Below, in pieces: positions 1-11,461 of a DNA stretch of 64,000 bases (position 1 is its first letter; each line of letters starts with the position of its first letter). Made by a program: the position numbers and the translations under genes. The stretch comes from Panicum virgatum (Eukaryota; Streptophyta; Magnoliopsida; Poales; Poaceae). Where the stretch lies: contig NC_053142.1 of NCBI RefSeq assembly GCF_016808335.1, positions 49,533,992-49,597,991 of the forward strand, given 5' to 3'. Below the pieces are notes generated by a model. The model made no database searches. It was not told where the DNA came from and was given only the letters and a program-made list of their open reading frames with translations.

Positions 1-3000
1 GGAGCTCTTGAAGCTTATCATTTACAGCTTTGTCAACAGCTTCAGAAATGACACGTTCCTTGTTTCTTTTAGCCTCAGATAAAAGGCCCTCATAATACTG
101 TGAATATGAACAATATGGCAGATGAACGCATGAGAGAAACTGCAAATTCAACAGGCTAACGAAGTTCATACAACCAATAGCCAAAAAAACTTAGAAGGTA
201 AGTTGAGTGCACCTCTCTTTGAGTTTCAAGTTGACTTGCCAGGAGCCGATTGTACTCATCCACAATCTATAAAGAAGAGCATGCACATAATTTGTAAAAA
301 GAGATGGAGTAAATCAAATCAAGTGAATTTAAAATTCTTACTGTTTCAGCTTTGCTGCTGAACATAGCTCCACCCATGTCGGAGTCATCATCGCACGAGC
401 AGTTCACACAGTCATCCCCAGAGTATTTACATTTTGACTTGAACTTAGCATGCTTTGCATCACTTTTTGAGTGATTCAATCGATGGACAAAACTGTCACC
501 AACATAATCCCAAACACGCTGTGTTTCCAAATCTAGTGAATAACAGTGCTGAGTGTCTTTCCAGTGCTGTTTTGCATGGCCTTCTTGATACCTAGAACAT
601 GGGGAACCCAATAAGGGCAAGGTTAACTGGGCAGGTAGAAAGAGGTTGAACTAACCCCCAAGCTGTGTATATCAAAATTCTTCTGATGACAACAAATGTC
701 CCACATCATTATAACTGTATGTCTTTCCATCTAGCAGTCTGACCACTAAGTAATTATGCACAATACTTTAACATGAATACCCATCAGTCATTACATCAGA
801 CAATAAGTCAGTAGGTAATGGCATACCTTCCGCATCCAACAAAACCGCAAATCACACATATCCAGAGGTTTCTGGAGGTTTGGCAAACAGAGCAAGTAGA
901 ATCTTCAGACTGCTTCTGACAAAACTGACATACCTGAAATGGAAACAGCTATGGGTAAAGGCAGAGCTCATGCTGAAGAAAGTTTTGTATGTGATAATGG
1001 AAGGAAATAGTTCTCGATACACTGGAGGCAATCAGGATTCAGGAAACTCTATAATATTTCGAGTTTGAATACTGATAATAATTTGGAGTACATAAGGAGC
1101 GGTTGCTTTTTAGTTGCAGTGTTATATGATCCATGTATGTCAGTATAATGTCTCTAGGAGTACTTCTGTCATGACCATTCAATATTTGCCCCCCTTGCAG
1201 TGCAATTACTTGCTAGAATATACATGGAGACAGAGGTAATGCTACAGTAATCAGTATTGAACTATTGATATGCCCCTGCCACTGGAAGTTCCTAGTGGGT
1301 GCCTAAGATATCAAAATATCAAATTGACACGTGTAAGCTGCAAGGTCCCAAGATTCTTAAAGAAATGTTATATCTGAACAGTTATATAGTTCCAACCAGA
1401 AATTTACCATTCAGCAAAGAGACTATCCAATTAACATGACTAGACATTTTGTATGATGTAGTTTTCATTGCAATTGCAAATCCAGTGCATTTATAAATCA
1501 CACAAGGAAAGAATAACAGCAACAAAAGATTTTGTGTTGCCCTAGAAGAGCAAATGATGAAAAGAGCAAAACAACCATTTATTACCGGACAAGATGAATT
1601 GACCCACACTGAAACACATGAACACTGGAAGGAGTGATCACACGTAGTTGCCAAAATCCCACTGATGTCTTGATCCAATCTTTCTGAACAATTAACACAT
1701 AAAGATGTCAGAGAATAGTTAGGCATGCAAGACTAAACAAGACACATAAGTTAAACAACAACAGACAAAATATGAGAAGTGAAAATAACAAATGAAGTGT
1801 TGCATCAAATAGAAAGGTATTTAAAATCCAAACTATGGCCGGGAAAACAGAAAGTTAGCATCTATTTGTGAAAGTGCCATGTGTGCACATATTGTTGGTT
1901 AAACAACACAAGACATAAAACCAGTTTTTTTTTTCTGAAAACATACTTGGATGCACATTTTGATAGAACGTGATCAATATGGGTATCAAACTGTCGATCC
2001 TAGTAGGTTAGAGAACTGCACCCTGAAGGCAGCTCTAAAGTACTTTGTCAAAATTGGTAGTCATTGGAAAAACTTTAGGAATAAGGTTATTAGTTAAGTC
2101 TCAAGCAAATACAACTCCGTAGACAGATAAGTTTAAAAGTTGCAGGACTTTCAACCTCAGAGATTAAGTTTCCAAGCATAAAACAGAAAGTGCCTAAATC
2201 TCTTCATTAGAAATCTCTTCAGAGGCATACGATAAATCTCTTCATCAGAGGTCACAACAAGAATTCAAATGTGATATTTGCACGTGATTGTGAATTTTAC
2301 TTCAAAGCCCGGAAGCAAAATAAATAGGAAAAAGGTAAGATCACCTATGCAAACAGGGCATATGGGAAGTTCGGTGGATCCAACCGGTGGAGTTGTGGCA
2401 ACCTCCGAGGAGGGTGTATACTGCACAGCTGCTATAAACAGAACATGGCAAACCTCTCCCTACACCATGGAACAAGAGTAAATCAGGCGCACTTCCCAAT
2501 TTAGCAACGGTCTTGCACATGATCAGCAAATAAAACTGAAATCCAATTGACAATATTAGCAACCTCCGAGGATGAGAACCTCCAGCCATTGAGGTCCAGG
2601 TAGAACCCATCAGCGCTCTTCTGATCCTCAAAATCCACTAGGACACTGTACCGGTCCTCCACTCCATCATCCCTGCAGGATACAAGAGCGTGGGAAAGTA
2701 AATCACAAGCAGAGAGTGGCGCAATTTGCTTCAAGGAAAGCGACAGCCGAAAGCTCACCTGACGAAACGGATGTCTGACGCGCGCTCGAGGTAGGGGCCG
2801 CAGAAGCGGACAAAGTCGTCCGGCGAAACGCGCGTCGGGACGGCGAGCACCAGGAGCTGCGTGCCGCGCCATGGCTGCAAGTGACAGGAGGGAACTAGAC
2901 GTAAGCGCGCCAAACAACGAGCACGCGAGAACTAGTAGAGAGAAACCGAGGGAGAGCAGTTACCGGGAGAAGCGAGTCGGAGGCGGGCTGCGGGGCGGCC

Positions 3001-3326
3001 GGCCCGGAGGAGGAGGACGAGGTGGCGGCGACGGCCGAGGCGTAGGAGGAGGAGGTGTTGGAGGTGGACGACGACGAGTGGTAGAGGTGGATGACGCCGC
3101 GGGTGTGGTGGATCCTAGGGCTTCGGGCGGACGCCGCGGAGGTCGCGCCGGGGAGCTCCAGTGGAGGTATGGAGGACGTGATGGTGGAGGCGGGAGGGTG
3201 GCTGGAGATCGGGGAGAGTGGGTTGGAGGTGGCGCCGCCGCTGGTGCCGACCTCGTCGGCGGCGACGGCGGCCGGGGAGGCGGGGGCGGTGAGGAAGTCG
3301 ACGGACTGGATCCGCAAGACGAACAT
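1..3326 (-). CDS. BRIZ: BRIZ-type E3 ligase: BRAP2 RRM-like + RING + ZnF-UBP protein (partial, 3' end beyond window)
   Basis: Ubiquitin ligase of the BRAP2/BRIZ family; in Arabidopsis BRIZ1 and BRIZ2 act together in seed germination (family knowledge). Nine exons read on the minus strand: 3326-2964, 2874-2759, 2672-2564, 2459-2345, 1683-1586, 933-827, 591-342, 266-213 and 97 to the window edge. All have GT-AG introns and unbroken frame. Domain order: N-terminal [10 protein letters not shown] start and [10 protein letters not shown] motif; BRAP2 N-domain ([20 protein letters not shown] to [12 protein letters not shown]); RING beginning CPVCIERLDQD with the [11 protein letters not shown] core; ZnF-UBP with [14 protein letters not shown] and [19 protein letters not shown]; then the start of a C-terminal coiled coil ([16 protein letters not shown]). 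The ATG at 3326 is preferred over the upstream in-frame ATG at 3422 because the family start MFVLR follows it. BRIZ1 versus BRIZ2 cannot be decided from the part seen. Confidence 0.93.
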
Positions 3327-3474
3327 GGTGGCTGGGCTCGCTGGGCTTTTGGGCCCTTTCCCCTTCTTTTTGGCTGTTCTCCTTTTTATTAGCGATTTTC
3401 TTCCACCAAATAAGTTTGACATGAGGATAGTAGTGTAATTAATCTTTTAGTGGTTACAAGAGCATCGGTAGCAC

Positions 3475-3715
3475 CTGAGGTCCTCGGTTTGGCGAATATT
3501 CTGAGATTTAATGGCATTGTGCATTTAGTGGTAGACAACGTTCCCGTCGACAGCGAGGCGCCTGTGGTGATTTCATCAATCTCGAGGATTTGCCGGCTCA
3601 GTCTTCGAAGATGTTCAGAGGGGTAGGGTTTGCGTACGTGTATTCATAGATGTGAGTGTGCGTACATTATGAGTGTCTTAGTTGTATTGTATAATCTAAA
3701 AAAACCTTTTATTAC
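3475..3715 (+). repeat. Probable 3' fragment of a grass non-LTR element (SINE/LINE-like)
   Basis: This stretch holds a GTG-rich segment (GTAGGGTTTGCGTACGTG, TCATAGATGTGAGTG) that ends in a short A-run (ATCTAAAAAAACC, about 3695-3710). The layout resembles the 3' ends of dispersed grass non-LTR retroelements. No coding capacity is seen. The family is inferred from memory of similar grass repeats and was not searched. The rest of 3423-3867 shows nothing else. Confidence 0.35.
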
Positions 3716-4441
3716 GACGCGAACAAGATCTATAGATGTTAAGAAAAAGAAAGCTATGAGATCAAATAGTTATCTAGCAATGAGATTTGACTGCTAAATC
3801 CCGTACACTATTGCTCCAATTGGTTTGTCCCAATCAAAATGCTGCCATTGATGATTGATGATGGTGTAAGACTGTCTCCAACAGCAGACGCATACCGCGA
3901 CCCAAACGCATTTTGGGTGACGCACAGTGTTTTTGCCAACCGAAATCATCCTCCAACCGAATAGGCAAACAAGACACCCATTCTGGGTATCGAGCGAGGC
4001 AGGACGCAAAAATGCGTCCCTCTCTCTCCTCGACCCAATCCTCCCTCGCGTTCCTCTCCCCCGGCGCGTCCACGCGACGACCCGCGGCGGTGTTCGGCCG
4101 CACGACGACTCGTGGCGAAGGAAGGCGGCCGGCGGCGGTGCTCGGCCCCGCGGCGAAGGAAGGCAGTCGGCGCGGAGGCGGGCTGCGGAGGCGGCGCCTG
4201 GTGGAGCTGGAGCTGGAGCCGGAGTCGGAGCCACCGGCGATGGCACGGGGTCCTGCGTGGCGGGGGGGGCACGGGCCCTTCGGCGGCGGTCTCAGCTCAT
4301 GGGGCGCCCTAGAGCTCGCTGCTCACGGGTCACCACCGGCGCGTGCGCCCGCGACCTCCGCTTGCCCACGTCTCCGGTGACGATGCGGCTCGCAGAGCAC
4401 TCTCCCCCATCTTTGCTGTCGCTGCTCAACCCAATCCCCGC

Positions 4442-4446
4442 CGCGG
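4442..4446 (+). repeat. Target site duplication, left copy (CGCGG)
   Basis: CGCGG lies directly before the TG start of the 5' LTR and is repeated directly after the CA end of the 3' LTR at 15492-15496. This fixes both element ends exactly. Confidence 0.9.
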
Positions 4447-5075
4447 TGTAACATCTCAAAAAAAATTCACCAAGTTAAATCGCGTGCTAAAAATAATTTA
4501 CAAATTTTATTTTGCATCGTGGAGCTCAAATCTTTTCGAAACACCTAATCTCCCAAAACCTTTCCCGGCGATTCGCCGTCCCGGCACCCGCATCAGCCAC
4601 CGTCTAATTTTCCCTGTTCTCCTCATTTCTCGTGTGCGTCGCTTCTCGTCGACGCCGCGACTGGCTCGCGACCGTCGCCGCGAATCCCGCCGGTGCCCCC
4701 TTTTCCTTTTCTCTTTTTCCTCCCTCTCTTCTTTTTCTTTTCTTCTTCTCTTTCCCCTTTTCTTTTTCTTTTTCTCCCTTCTTCTCCTTTCTCCTTCCTT
4801 CTTCCTGCTCCACGTGCACGCTCTGCTCCCGGCCGCCCCACGCGCTCTGCGTGCCCGGAAAGCTTGCCGCGCCACTCGCCCCTGCACAGCACCGCCTCCT
4901 CGCTGCACGAGCTGTCCCGTCGCCCTGTGGCCGCCTCGCCGCCCGGTGGCCGCCTCGCCGCCCGCGCCGCCACTCCACGACGCCGCGCTACGCTCCAAAA
5001 CACCATCAATGGCCGCTGGGATGCCCGCCGGTCGGCCGGCCATCGTGCTCCCTCCTCCACCGCCTTACCCCCGCA

Positions 5076-5083
5076 TATAAATA
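5076..5083 (+). promoter_or_regulatory. LTR TATA box
   Basis: TATAAATA lies in the 5' LTR downstream of a C-rich stretch. The 3' LTR has TATAAA in the same context at 14263-14268. Conservation between the LTRs supports it as the U3 promoter core; the transcription start was not determined. Confidence 0.5.
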
Positions 5084-5940
5084 GGTTCCTCGCACAGCTC
5101 CTCACCCCCACCGCCTCACCCGCCGCCGCGCGCCCCCTCTACTTGCCCACAGTGCCACCGCCACGCATGCCGAAGCCGGCCGCCGCCCGCCACAGTCGCG
5201 CCGCCTCCTCGCTGCCTCTCCGCCCGAGGTGAGAGCGGGGATAGGTTCCCCTCGCCACCCTCTCCGTTTTCCCCCTTCCCATGGCTGCCGTCGCGCCCCA
5301 CAGCGCCGCCGCCCGCCGGCCCTCGTGGCGCCGCCCGCCGGCCCTCGTGGCGCCGCCGCCCCTTCCCAATCACCCCGAAACTTTACCGCGTTATTTCTAA
5401 TATGGTTTTGGCAGTGCCATGAGGAAATCACCCAAAAATATTATCCCTATCTCCATATCTTAATTTTCTCTGATTCGAGCTCGACGATAAAATATTTTTT
5501 TTTTATTTATTGTGTGTTTATTTGTATGCGTCGTAGATACCGGTGTGAACGAGGGAGAACCTGTCGAGGAGTTCGCTGAGCAGTACCGCGAGCCGGAGCC
5601 TGAAGAACTATACCGCGAGCAGGAGCTCCCGGAAGGCTTTGAAGACGGCAAGTTCAACCTCGTCCTTTAATTGCGTATTTCGACCCAGTTTTATAAACAC
5701 AACCTATTGGCCTGTTTTACAAAATTGCATATGCTTTGACTACTGAAAATATGGTTGGATAGCCACCCTTTGATTTGTTATAATCATTCTTTGACCACCT
5801 AGATTAATCTCTAAATATGATTTATTCTGTTTGGATGTTGATCGCTGCTAGAGCGCCGCTTAGGACCCGGTACTCGTTTTATTACACTCAAAAAAATGGT
5901 TACAACATGTTTTATAAAAAGAAAAATGTGTGAGTATTGA

Positions 5941-6149
5941 GAAAAGGGAAGTTGGGTTATAAAGAATAAAATATTAAGATGAAATGGATGAATGGCATTC
6001 CCTGGGTGGATTGTCATGCGTTGGAGGCTCGTACCGTTGTGGTAGAGCAGGAAAGTTGGGAGATATCCATCCTGACACAATTAAGGACCGAGTTGATGTG
6101 TCATCTTGCCTAACTCTACTATCGTGCAAACCACTCGACCGTTGTATGT
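5941..6149 (+). repeat. 209-bp direct repeat, copy 1, inside the 5' LTR
   Basis: Copy 1 starts GAAAAGGGAAGTTGGG and ends CGTTGTATGT. Copy 2 is at 6797-7005 and differs at only about two positions (CCCTGGG versus TCTGGG, GGAAAG versus GGAAGG). Confidence 0.85.
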
Positions 6150-6796
6150 TGTCACACCCGATTTTAAGGACAAAACCGAATGCATAACTATATGTATGCC
6201 AGGATCAAGTTTCATACATATAGAGACATCATAAGTGAATAATCAGTAACAGTATTTAGAAAAAGAGAAATAAAACAAATAAAAGACTATCAGAGTTATA
6301 CAACTTATCCTGGAAACGAAGGCTTCATACTTCACAGGCAATCGACTGGGGGCTGCGTACGCCTAGAACTCAGCAACATCTTCAATAGACTCCACCATAA
6401 CTTTCTCCTTCTGAGCGGCAGTAGGCAAGGGTGAGTACACTTATGGTCGGTACTCAGCAAGGCCACAAGAAATAACCAGAATGTGATTTCTATCCATCTT
6501 TAAGTTTATTAATCATGTGAGGGTCCAAGCCGCTCTTGACCGTGAGCACGGCTAACCGGTTAGTTTTAACTCTGCAGAGGTTGTACACTTTCACCACAAT
6601 TCGCGTAAAAGTTCCGAAGAACTTTGAACCCAACCACGCATATGTGCTGATCAGGCACAATACCACACTTTCGAGGTGTGATTGCATAGGGACGCTACGA
6701 GGCCTTTACAAAGAATTCCTATATGTATGTGTTGGTCCCTGCCGTGCGGTCCCTCAGAAGACGAAGCTTCCTTCACCCGCTCCACAACACAAACTC
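6150..6796. repeat. Foreign LTR-like segment inside the 5' LTR
   Basis: This 647-bp segment begins TGTCACACCCGATTTTAAGG and lies between the two 209-bp copies. Its part at about 6536-6600, read on the minus strand (CTCTGCAGAGTT, GCCGTGCTCACGG), resembles the host LTR at 7262-7300 (CTCTGCAGAGTG, GCCGTGCTCACGG). It is therefore probably a piece of a related gypsy LTR in opposite orientation. A coding region was not seen. Confidence 0.55.
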
Positions 6797-7005
6797 GAAA
6801 AGGGAAGTTGGGTTATAAAGAATAAAATATTAAGATGAAATGGATGAATGGCATTCTCTGGGTGGATTGTCATGCGTTGGAGGCTCGTACCGTTGTGGTA
6901 GAGCAGGAAGGTTGGGAGATATCCATCCTGACACAATTAAGGACCGAGTTGATGTGTCATCTTGCCTAACTCTACTATCGTGCAAACCACTCGACCGTTG
7001 TATGT
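6797..7005 (+). repeat. 209-bp direct repeat, copy 2, inside the 5' LTR
   Basis: Second copy of 5941-6149. After it the LTR continues with GGCAACGGCTTAGC, which is probably the original continuation. Confidence 0.85.
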
Positions 7006-7991
7006 GGCAACGGCTTAGCATAAACCCCACTAGTTAGTCTGATAGTCATCAGGAGAGCTGAGAGCAACGGGTGACCAAGGAGAAGGAATAAGATCATGGT
7101 GACTTATGCCCCGGTTAAACCTCAGTATTAGGTCAATGGCCCCTTGGTTTAGTCCGTGTTGGCTAGCCAGGTCTAACTAAGGTGGGTAATGGCTTTGTTG
7201 GGACCTGCACCGACACTAAGGTGATCGTGCTGTGGTACCCCACCTGTGGGTAAAGTTGCACACCTCTGCAGAGTGTAAAACCTATTCGAATAGCCGTGCT
7301 CACGGCATTGAGCGAGTTACGGTTTGGTCACACAACTAGACTTTTGGGAGGGATGTTTTCGTGGTGTGAGTTGTTTTTGGAAGGTGTCCGGCAGTTGTGC
7401 CACAAGCTACTGCGGATGAGGAGTCCGGTAGCATTAAAACTTGGGTCTTTGGTGTAGGATCAACCCCACTCATTGTTCGGTTACGCAAGAAACGTCTTTA
7501 AGAAAACTCTTTTAAAAAAATAAACCCCTGCATGTGTAAAACCTAGCTTTACTGCAAATAAACCTCAGCCTTATCCTTGATTTATCATATGCATATCTGT
7601 GATACCCCCACCGTGGATGGGGTTGGACCTGTTGAGTACTTTTGTACTCACCCGATATATATTTGTGGTTTTTCTTCAGAAGAAGATCCCGATTTCGTTG
7701 TTGAAGACACTGAGTAGAGGTTGCGTCCGCGCCCAACTTTACCTGTGGTGTTGGTCCTCTGCAAGATGTTTCTGCTAGCGCATCACTCTGAGCCCGAGCT
7801 GGAGACCGTCTGGGTCGTACTTTGGTGTATCACCGTAACTGTTTTACTACTTATTATCGTTTGTATCGAGTGTTCGCCTCCTTGGAGGTTTGTACGGTGA
7901 CTGTACCATCTGTTGAATAAATGTGTTATCAGCCTCCTGAGACTGATATTTGTATCACATCTAGTCTCTACTTATGTGGGGACGCTTCAGA

Positions 7992-8004
7992 TGGTATCAG
8001 AGCC
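7992..8004 (+). promoter_or_regulatory. Primer binding site (initiator Met tRNA)
   Basis: TGGTATCAGAGCC begins two bases after the 5' LTR end. It is the usual complement of the 3' end of plant initiator methionine tRNA, used to prime minus-strand cDNA synthesis in most plant LTR elements. Confidence 0.92.
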
Positions 8005-8129
8005 GTAGGTTGGCCGTAGGACATGACCCTTAGGACCGAGGACCTTTTCTAAGCCATTCCCCCTAGAACCCTCCCTGTTTAGCCCCTCTTTCCACACAAC
8101 ACTTACCTTTGGCCTTTGCGTGGTTCCAG

Positions 8130-8728
8130 ATGGCTGACGACGAATGGAGTGGCGGAATCTGCCCCGCAGAGCCTGACCTCCCTAAGTAGTTGTTACTCAA
8201 CCTGGAACGCCTTGGAGTTGTGGATCCACCGGAGTACGTTTACCAGGAGTACGACTCCATGGGCACCCTTCGGTGCGATTTGATGATCTTCGTGGGAAAA
8301 CGCACCCGCTATCCTGACGTGGCACCCTAGTTCATCTCCACCACTGGCTTTTGCTTCCCAGACACCTACCGAAAGGCTGCCCGAAAAGGCCTGTGACGCC
8401 TGCGTATGGTTTACTAGCATCACCTCCAGCAGACTCCTATGGGATTCTTTCTGCCTACTGGAGGAAGAGGACGCACATGGATTGCCAGATGAGGGGACTT
8501 GGAAGGGAAGAAGAAGAATTAGAAGATACGGTCTCCTACCTATCCATCTACCTCACTGGCTTGAACCAACTCTACCAAGAACAGGCGGCACAACTGAAGC
8601 ACCAAATCCGCCGGGCAGAAAAGGCAATCCAAGATATGGAAGTACAGCGGATAAGAGCCATACGAGCCGAGAACTCCCTAGCCGCTCTCCAAACTCAATG
8701 GCAAAACCATGAGGCGCCCAGGACATAA
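8130..8728 (+). pseudogene. Accessory frame upstream of gag, copy A (decayed)
   Basis: Starts MADDEWSGGICPAEPDLPK at 8130 and then meets stop codons and at least one frame change. The later part is readable in another frame and is a predicted coiled coil (LYQEQAAQLKHQIRRAEKAI). It resembles copy B at 9002-9868 along its length: the MA.E.W start, a YPD.. block, a TPM.FF block and the coiled coil. The protein family is not recognised; such extra frames before gag are known in several plant gypsy families. Probably not expressed as one protein. Confidence 0.6.
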
Positions 8729-9001
8729 GCCGGGATGTTAGAAGAAGAACCCGAAGAAACTCATTGGGATAAGAGTACTCAGACCGAAGATGAAGAGCAC
8801 TGCCTTCCACCAAAGAAGCGCCGCACCTGGTTTCAGGAAGCATCCCCATGAGTAGAGAGTAGTATATCCAGGCTAGAACCACTATCTTAATAATGTATCC
8901 ATGAACTATGTACCCAACCCTGTGATGAAATAAAGACCGTCTATCCCCTTTTATACCCAAGTATTTGTTCAAAGCTTGCTCACCCTATCTTTATTTTTTA
9001 G

Positions 9002-9868
9002 ATGGCTGAGGAAGGATGGACCCAGGGCATTTGTCAAGCTGCACCTGGCTTCCCCAGCCTTTTGATCAATGCCCTGGAGAGTATGGGCGTCACGGAACAT
9101 CCAAGGTACTACAGCAGGGAGTACGAGCACCATGGTACTCACCGCTGCAGGGTAATCCTAGTCATCGCCAAAAGTGACCGCTACCCCGACATCCGGCCTT
9201 GGCGAGTTACCGCCACGGGGTTTAGGTACCAAGACACCTATCCCTTGGCTGTCAGGAAGGCGCTCCGGTATCTGTGCCGGATTTTTTAAGGACATCTCGT
9301 CCCCACACCAATGAGGTTCTTTCCTCCGGCCATTAGAACCTCAGTTTGGGAGGCTCGCATGAGAAGCCTGAAATGGCGCCACCATGAAGAGGACCCCCTA
9401 TACCAATTGGCAACTTACCTAGCCTCCTTGGATCAGCTCTTTGACGAGCAAGCCAGCATCCTAAGGGAGCAGACCCACCGGGCCGAGCAAACAGAGCTCG
9501 CGGTAAGGATGCATCAGATCCGGGTGGCTCAAGCCGAGGCAAGAGCCGCAGCCGCGGTCAGTAGAGAAGCGGTTGCACAGGAGAGCCTCAGGCAGGCCCG
9601 GGACCGGCGTATGCAAGAATGGACCAGAAGTGGAACGCCAGTCCCGGTAATTGGGGAAAACCATGTCCTACTTGGGACACCCATCATAGGATGGGGACTA
9701 CTTTTTGGGACCCCACAAGCTCCACCTGAGAATCCTAAAAGATCAAGTGCTGCAGTCGAAGGAGAGGCTCCTGAGAAACCCCGAGAAAACAGAAACCTAG
9801 AGGACGACGAGCAAGGACTGCTCATTCCCCTGGAGGCACACTCTGAAGAAGGCTCGCCCCGCGAGTAG
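9002..9868 (+). pseudogene. Accessory frame upstream of gag, copy B (one in-frame stop)
   Basis: Begins MAEEGWTQGICQAAPG at 9002. The first frame ends with TAA at 9287-9289 (LRYLCRIF) and, after a short gap, continues at about 9311 (MRFFPPAIRTSV) to the stop at 9868. The second part holds a long predicted coiled coil (LDQLFDEQASILREQTHR to SREAVAQESLRQARDRR) and an acidic tail. It is a diverged tandem relative of copy A at 8130-8728 and is better preserved. Function unknown. Its position between PBS and gag and the coiled coil might point to a role with the particle or RNA, but this is inference. Confidence 0.6.
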
Positions 9869-10152
9869 CATGCCCCGAAGCCACCCTATTGTTGTACCCT
9901 CCCAGCCCCTATGGCTTAAGTTGTACCCTTAAGTGTGGCCTTTGTACCCGGTCGTGTAGTATGCGTTTGGCCTTGCCCCAGTATTGTAGCCCCCCTGCAA
10001 TAATAAAGTTATTTGTGCTTGTTGTTCTGTGTGCTTGTTTGTGTGTTTTTCGGCAGAAGGAAGATTCTGACTTTTCAAAAATACGAACTAAATATCTTAA
10101 ACATCACTTAATCATAAATTCTAGTCTCACAAAGACTCTACCCAATCTACAA

Positions 10153-11340
10153 ATGTTGTCCCGACACGGTTCAAGAGCTTCTCATAGTCGGACCCCTGCA
10201 GCCCCTGGCGCGGGAGGACCGCCTAACGGACAGGGCCCTCTTCAGGAAGACCAGGAGGTAGACCAGCAAGGAAAAGGAAGCCAAGGAAAAGTGCCACTGC
10301 CACCACCACCACCCCTCAGGGACCTAGCACAAATAATACACAACCAGACCCTCATACTGGAAACCCTGGCCAATGCCCTCGTCAATAAGCGGCCACGAGA
10401 GCAGACCATGAATGACAAGCTGACAGCTTTCCTGAAGACCAAGCCACCCACCTTTGCCGGATCCAGCAAACCCTTGGATGCAGATGACTGGTTGCGTGTG
10501 ATCCAGCAGAAGCTCAAGCCGTTCGAATGCCAAGATCAAGACAAAGTTCTTCTGACAGCTCACCAACTCACTGGAACTGCCTTAGCTTGGTGGGAAAACT
10601 ACTGTGCCGCTGCCAAAGATGCCTCCACCATCACTTGGAAAGAATTTGTGAAGGAGTTCCTTCCCACGGACACCATGAAGCGCAAGGCGGATGAGTACAC
10701 ACAGCAAGGAAATAAGTCAGTAGAGGAGTACACCCACCAGTTCATCGAGCTTGCCCGCTATGCACCGGAGGAAGTGGACAATGATGAAAAGAAGCATGAT
10801 ATGTTCAAGAATGGATTGAACCCAGAACTTCGAACCTTGCTTACCCCTCAGATCTACCCGGATTTCAACACTCTGATGAACAAGGTCATTCTCACAGCAA
10901 GGGCCAAAGCTGAAGAAATGAAGGATAACAAGCGCAAGTTTCTAGAAAGCAAGGCCCGCCAGCAGGACCGCTTTCAGAAACTAAGAAGCTTCAGCTATAC
11001 TGCACCAAGATCTCAGGCCCCAATGCAGTATAGGACCCAGTCTCAGGTGACAGGCTCCCAGGTTCCTAACACCCAGTTCCGGAGCCAGACCACCATGAAG
11101 GCCCCGTAGAACAATGCCAGCCAAGTCACCACCAACAACAACAATGCTAGGGCCTGTTTCAACTGCCGCGAGACAGGGCATTACATTGCCAACTGTCCAT
11201 ATGCCAAAAACAAGCCTGCTGCATTGGCCTTCTCCAACTCAGTGAATGGGCCTAGGCCACCGGTATCTGGAGCCAACCGTGTTCCCATCGGCAGCAATAA
11301 CAAGGGCAACAACAACAACAGCCAGCAGTCTTTTGGATGA
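10153..11340 (+). pseudogene. gag: gag-like polyprotein with CCHC zinc knuckle
   Basis: Structural protein of the retroelement. From the ATG at 10153 there is a proline-rich N-terminus with PLPPPPPLRDL, then a Ty3-type retrotrans_gag domain (PPTFAGSSKPLDADDWLRV, LTGTALAWWENY, FLPTDTMKRKADEY, EEYTHQFIELARYAPEEV). After a TAG stop at 11107-11109 the same frame continues with a zinc knuckle CFNCRETGHYIANC (C-x2-C-x4-H-x4-C) and an Asn-rich tail to TGA at 11338-11340. The stop lies just before the knuckle, so the translated product would lack RNA binding. The frame is open upstream to 9889, but the ATG at 10153 starts the conserved part. Confidence 0.85.
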
Positions 11341-11461
11341 GCTCTCGTCAACCACATCAACGCACAGGAGGCTCAGGGTGCATGTTGATGCTCCTTAGCG
11401 CCCCAATTTCTATACCGCAAGTGCACGGGATCGTGTAGCTTTTCCCTTATATACCGTAGAA
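11341..11461 (+). other. Deletion junction replacing protease and N-terminal RT
   Basis: Between the gag tail and the RT C-terminus lie only about 120 bases where some 1.5 kb of protease and RT coding sequence would be expected. The filler GCGCCCCAATTTCTATACCG, followed by CAAGTGCACGGGATCG, is not gag or pol like. It resembles the beginning of other plant LTRs from memory. Confidence 0.6.

Larger units (their letters stand above)
4447..7989 (+). repeat. 5' LTR of the gypsy element (3.5 kb, mosaic)
   Basis: Starts TGTAACATCTC and ends GACGCTTCA. It is almost twice as long as the 3' LTR (1.84 kb). The outer parts match the 3' LTR well: about 4447-5300 aligns with 13654-14500, and about 7305-7989 aligns with 14813-15491. 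The middle does not align by eye and contains a duplicated 209-bp block around foreign LTR sequence. It includes a pyrimidine-rich tract at 4700-4810 and a TATA box near 5076. Confidence 0.85.

Noticed and set aside
3868..3885. TAA/TTA next to the inverted ends as a PIF/Harbinger target duplication
   Set aside because: The left border reads TAA and the right TTA, so they are not the same on one strand; superfamily left open.
4632..5232. Long overlapping open frames on both strands in the 5' LTR (and their copies at 13829-14490)
   Set aside because: They come from a pyrimidine-rich and GC-rich LTR sequence, are present in both LTRs and have no domain features.
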